Source: Lentimicrobium sp.
GTDB taxonomy: Bacteria; Bacteroidota; Bacteroidia; Bacteroidales; Lentimicrobiaceae
Reading direction: 5' to 3'
Assembly: GCA_019429275.1 (NCBI GenBank)
Contig: JAHYJC010000024.1
Coordinates: 1 to 64,000, forward strand
Length of the DNA: 64,000 nucleotides
Position 1 is the stretch's first letter, and every line of letters begins with the position of its first letter. This document shows positions 62,829-64,000 of the stretch, piece by piece. The notes beneath the pieces were generated by a model, which worked only from the letters and a program-made list of their open reading frames with translations, did not search any database and had not been told where the DNA came from. The position numbers and the translations under genes are program-made.

Positions 62829-63365
62829 TTATTCCGGATAATAAGCTTTTTTAAATATTTCCCAAATTAATATTCCTGCCGATACTGAAACATTGAGTGA
62901 GTGTTTGGTGCCATATTGTGGAATTTCGATGCAAATATCGCAGAGCTTCATTACTTCTTCATCAACACCCATTACCTCATTGCCAAAGATCAACGCATAT
63001 TTTTTTTCGCGATCAGGAACAAACGATTCAGGATGAATGCTGCCTTCGGCCTGCTCTGCTGCAAGAATAAAATAACCATCCGACTTTAACGAACGCACCA
63101 ATTCCACAGTAGATTCATGATATTTCCACTCAACAGATTCTGTGGCTCCCAGGGCTGTTTTCTGAATTTCACGGTTTGGCGGTTTTGCCGTTATTCCGCA
63201 TAAGTAAAGTGTTTCAACCCTGAAAGCGTCGGCAGTCCTGAATACAGAACCCGTATTGCTCTGGCTTCTGAGGTTGTCTAATACGATTACCAGCGGGATT
63301 TTATTTGCTTTTTTAAATTCTTCGCAGGTTAGTCGGTTTAAATCCGACATGGAATGTTTTTTCAT
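62829..63365 (-). CDS. TrmH/SpoU-family RNA 2'-O-methyltransferase
   Basis: A 178-residue knotted methyltransferase. The three SpoU motifs are SQSNTGSVFRTADAFRVETL, YALIFGNEVMGVDEEVM and CIEIPQYGTKHSLNVSVSAG. It transfers a methyl group from SAM to a ribose 2'-OH, either in tRNA or rRNA; the substrate cannot be chosen from sequence. It lacks an N-terminal L30e-like domain. It is divergent from mutS, with a promoter for each in the gap. Confidence 0.92.
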   Translation of the reverse strand: MKKHSMSDLNRLTCEEFKKANKIPLVIVLDNLRSQSNTGSVFRTADAFRVETLYLCGITAKPPNREIQKTALGATESVEWKYHESTVELVRSLKSDGYFILAAEQAEGSIHPESFVPDREKKYALIFGNEVMGVDEEVMKLCDICIEIPQYGTKHSLNVSVSAGILIWEIFKKAYYPE

Positions 63366-63381
63366 GCAAACATTTTGTTTG

Positions 63382-63389
63382 CAAATGTA
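63382..63389 (-). promoter_or_regulatory. TAnnTTTG -7 promoter element for the SpoU gene
   Basis: TACATTTG on the minus strand, 17 bp before the ATG. Confidence 0.5.
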
Positions 63390-63440
63390 TAATGTTTTAA
63401 ACTTTCTGGCTTACCGCTGATTTGTTTAAATCAAACTGCC

Positions 63441-63448
63441 TATTTTTG
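63441..63448 (+). promoter_or_regulatory. TAnnTTTG -7 promoter element for mutS
   Basis: TATTTTTG with TTTG at 63421-63424 upstream. Initiation near 63455 gives a leader of about 15 nt before the TTG start. Confidence 0.55.
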
Positions 63449-63469
63449 TTTTCAAAAAAAATAAAACTC

Positions 63470-64000
63470 TTGGCCAAAGAAACGTCAAAAAAAATTGCTG
63501 AAACCCCCTTGATGAAACAATTTAATTCCATCAAGGCAAAATATCCTGACGCATTGTTGCTTTTCAGGGTAGGCGATTTTTATGAAACTTTTGGCGACGA
63601 TGCCATCAAAGCCTCTGCCATTCTTGGAATCGTGCTTACGCGAAGAGCCAATGGCGCAGCCTCCTACGTTGAACTAGCCGGTTTCCCTTACCATTCACTC
63701 GATACTTATCTGCCTAAGCTTGTAAGGGCCGGCCATAGGGTGGCCATTTGCGATCAGCTTGAAGACCCTAAACTTACCAAAACCATCGTCAAAAGAGGCG
63801 TAACCGAACTGGTAACTCCAGGCGTTTCATACAACGATAAGGTGCTTGAAACCAAACAGAACAATTTTCTTGCAAGTATTCATCTTCAGTCAGGCATCAG
63901 CGGAATATCCTTTCTGGATATTTCAACCGGCGAATTTTTAATTGCAGAAGGAAAGAACGATTATATCGATAAGTTGCTTCAAACTTTCAGACCCAGTGAA
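63470..64000 (+). CDS. mutS: DNA mismatch repair protein MutS (5' part, cut by window edge)
   Basis: The first 177 codons of mutS; the rest lies beyond the window. The mismatch-recognition domain starts [20 protein letters not shown] and has the Phe-x-Glu motif in [14 protein letters not shown], where Phe stacks on the mismatched base. [20 protein letters not shown] is the usual next block. I chose the TTG at 63470 because it gives a normal Bacteroidota N-terminus ([16 protein letters not shown]) and no in-frame ATG lies between the promoter and it; ATG at 63512 is the alternative. Confidence 0.92.
   Translation, partial: MAKETSKKIAETPLMKQFNSIKAKYPDALLLFRVGDFYETFGDDAIKASAILGIVLTRRANGAASYVELAGFPYHSLDTYLPKLVRAGHRVAICDQLEDPKLTKTIVKRGVTELVTPGVSYNDKVLETKQNNFLASIHLQSGISGISFLDISTGEFLIAEGKNDYIDKLLQTFRPSE

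Overview
The window looks like a chromosomal segment of a Bacteroidota bacterium, most likely a Bacteroidales-type lineage; I cannot name the genus. The support is type IX secretion (T9SS) C-terminal sorting domains on three surface proteins, a DUF4249 lipoprotein, a GldN-like protein, many TAnnTTTG promoter elements of the Bacteroidota type upstream of genes on both strands, and a DnaK ending in EEVK. No rRNA, tRNA, CRISPR array or prophage was seen. Both edges cut through sequence: the left edge lies in a heptanucleotide tandem repeat and the right edge truncates mutS.

Layout. 1-5.4 kb: heptamer tandem repeats, a 1504-residue T9SS surface protein and a small glycine-rich membrane protein. 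5.4-7.6 kb: a gene-free stretch built of palindromic and dispersed repeats. 7.6-14 kb: a small anchored protein with a DUF389 membrane protein, an OstA/LptA-like protein, and a two-gene membrane redox unit (FMN-binding/NapH-like protein plus an anchored flavin reductase-nitroreductase fusion). 14-15.3 kb: a HicBA toxin-antitoxin pair between two 85-bp direct repeats. 15.3-21.3 kb: carAB, a repeat-rich gap and a glutaminase. 21.5-24.5 kb: a receiver/PEP-pyruvate-binding fusion. 24.6-31.2 kb: a NarL-type two-component system followed by a porin and pstSCAB, with a 7-2-7 heptamer palindrome in the promoter between them. 31.3-40.7 kb: an aspartase carrying a cyclic-nucleotide-binding-like domain, a lipocalin, a GT-C/TPR membrane protein, a GldN-like lipoprotein, an M16 peptidase with an O-methyltransferase, and an FG-GAP/VCBS surface protein. 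41-43.4 kb: a decayed class III cyclase gene and a Y1 (RAYT-type) transposase embedded in palindromic 54-bp repeats. 43.5-64 kb: mostly housekeeping (purE, hpt, a double-domain adenylate kinase, obgE, panB, RluA-family synthase, dnaK, TrmH-family methyltransferase, mutS) mixed with cell-envelope proteins.

How the genes fit together. carAB and glsA both use glutamine, and purE and hpt serve purine supply. The porin, PstS and PstCAB together would form a complete phosphate route from outer membrane to cytoplasm; no phoU or PhoB/PhoR is present, and the adjacent NarL-type pair is the obvious candidate regulator. The FMN-binding/NapH-like protein is placed to pass electrons across the membrane to the anchored flavin reductase-nitroreductase.

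The most interesting items are the predicted NarL-type control of pst, the periplasmic flavin redox pair, the receiver-PPDK fusion, the RAYT transposase with its palindromic array, the tandem adenylate kinase with a degenerate second domain, and a possible sigma-54 promoter for dnaK. All functions are inferred from sequence reading alone, without database searches.
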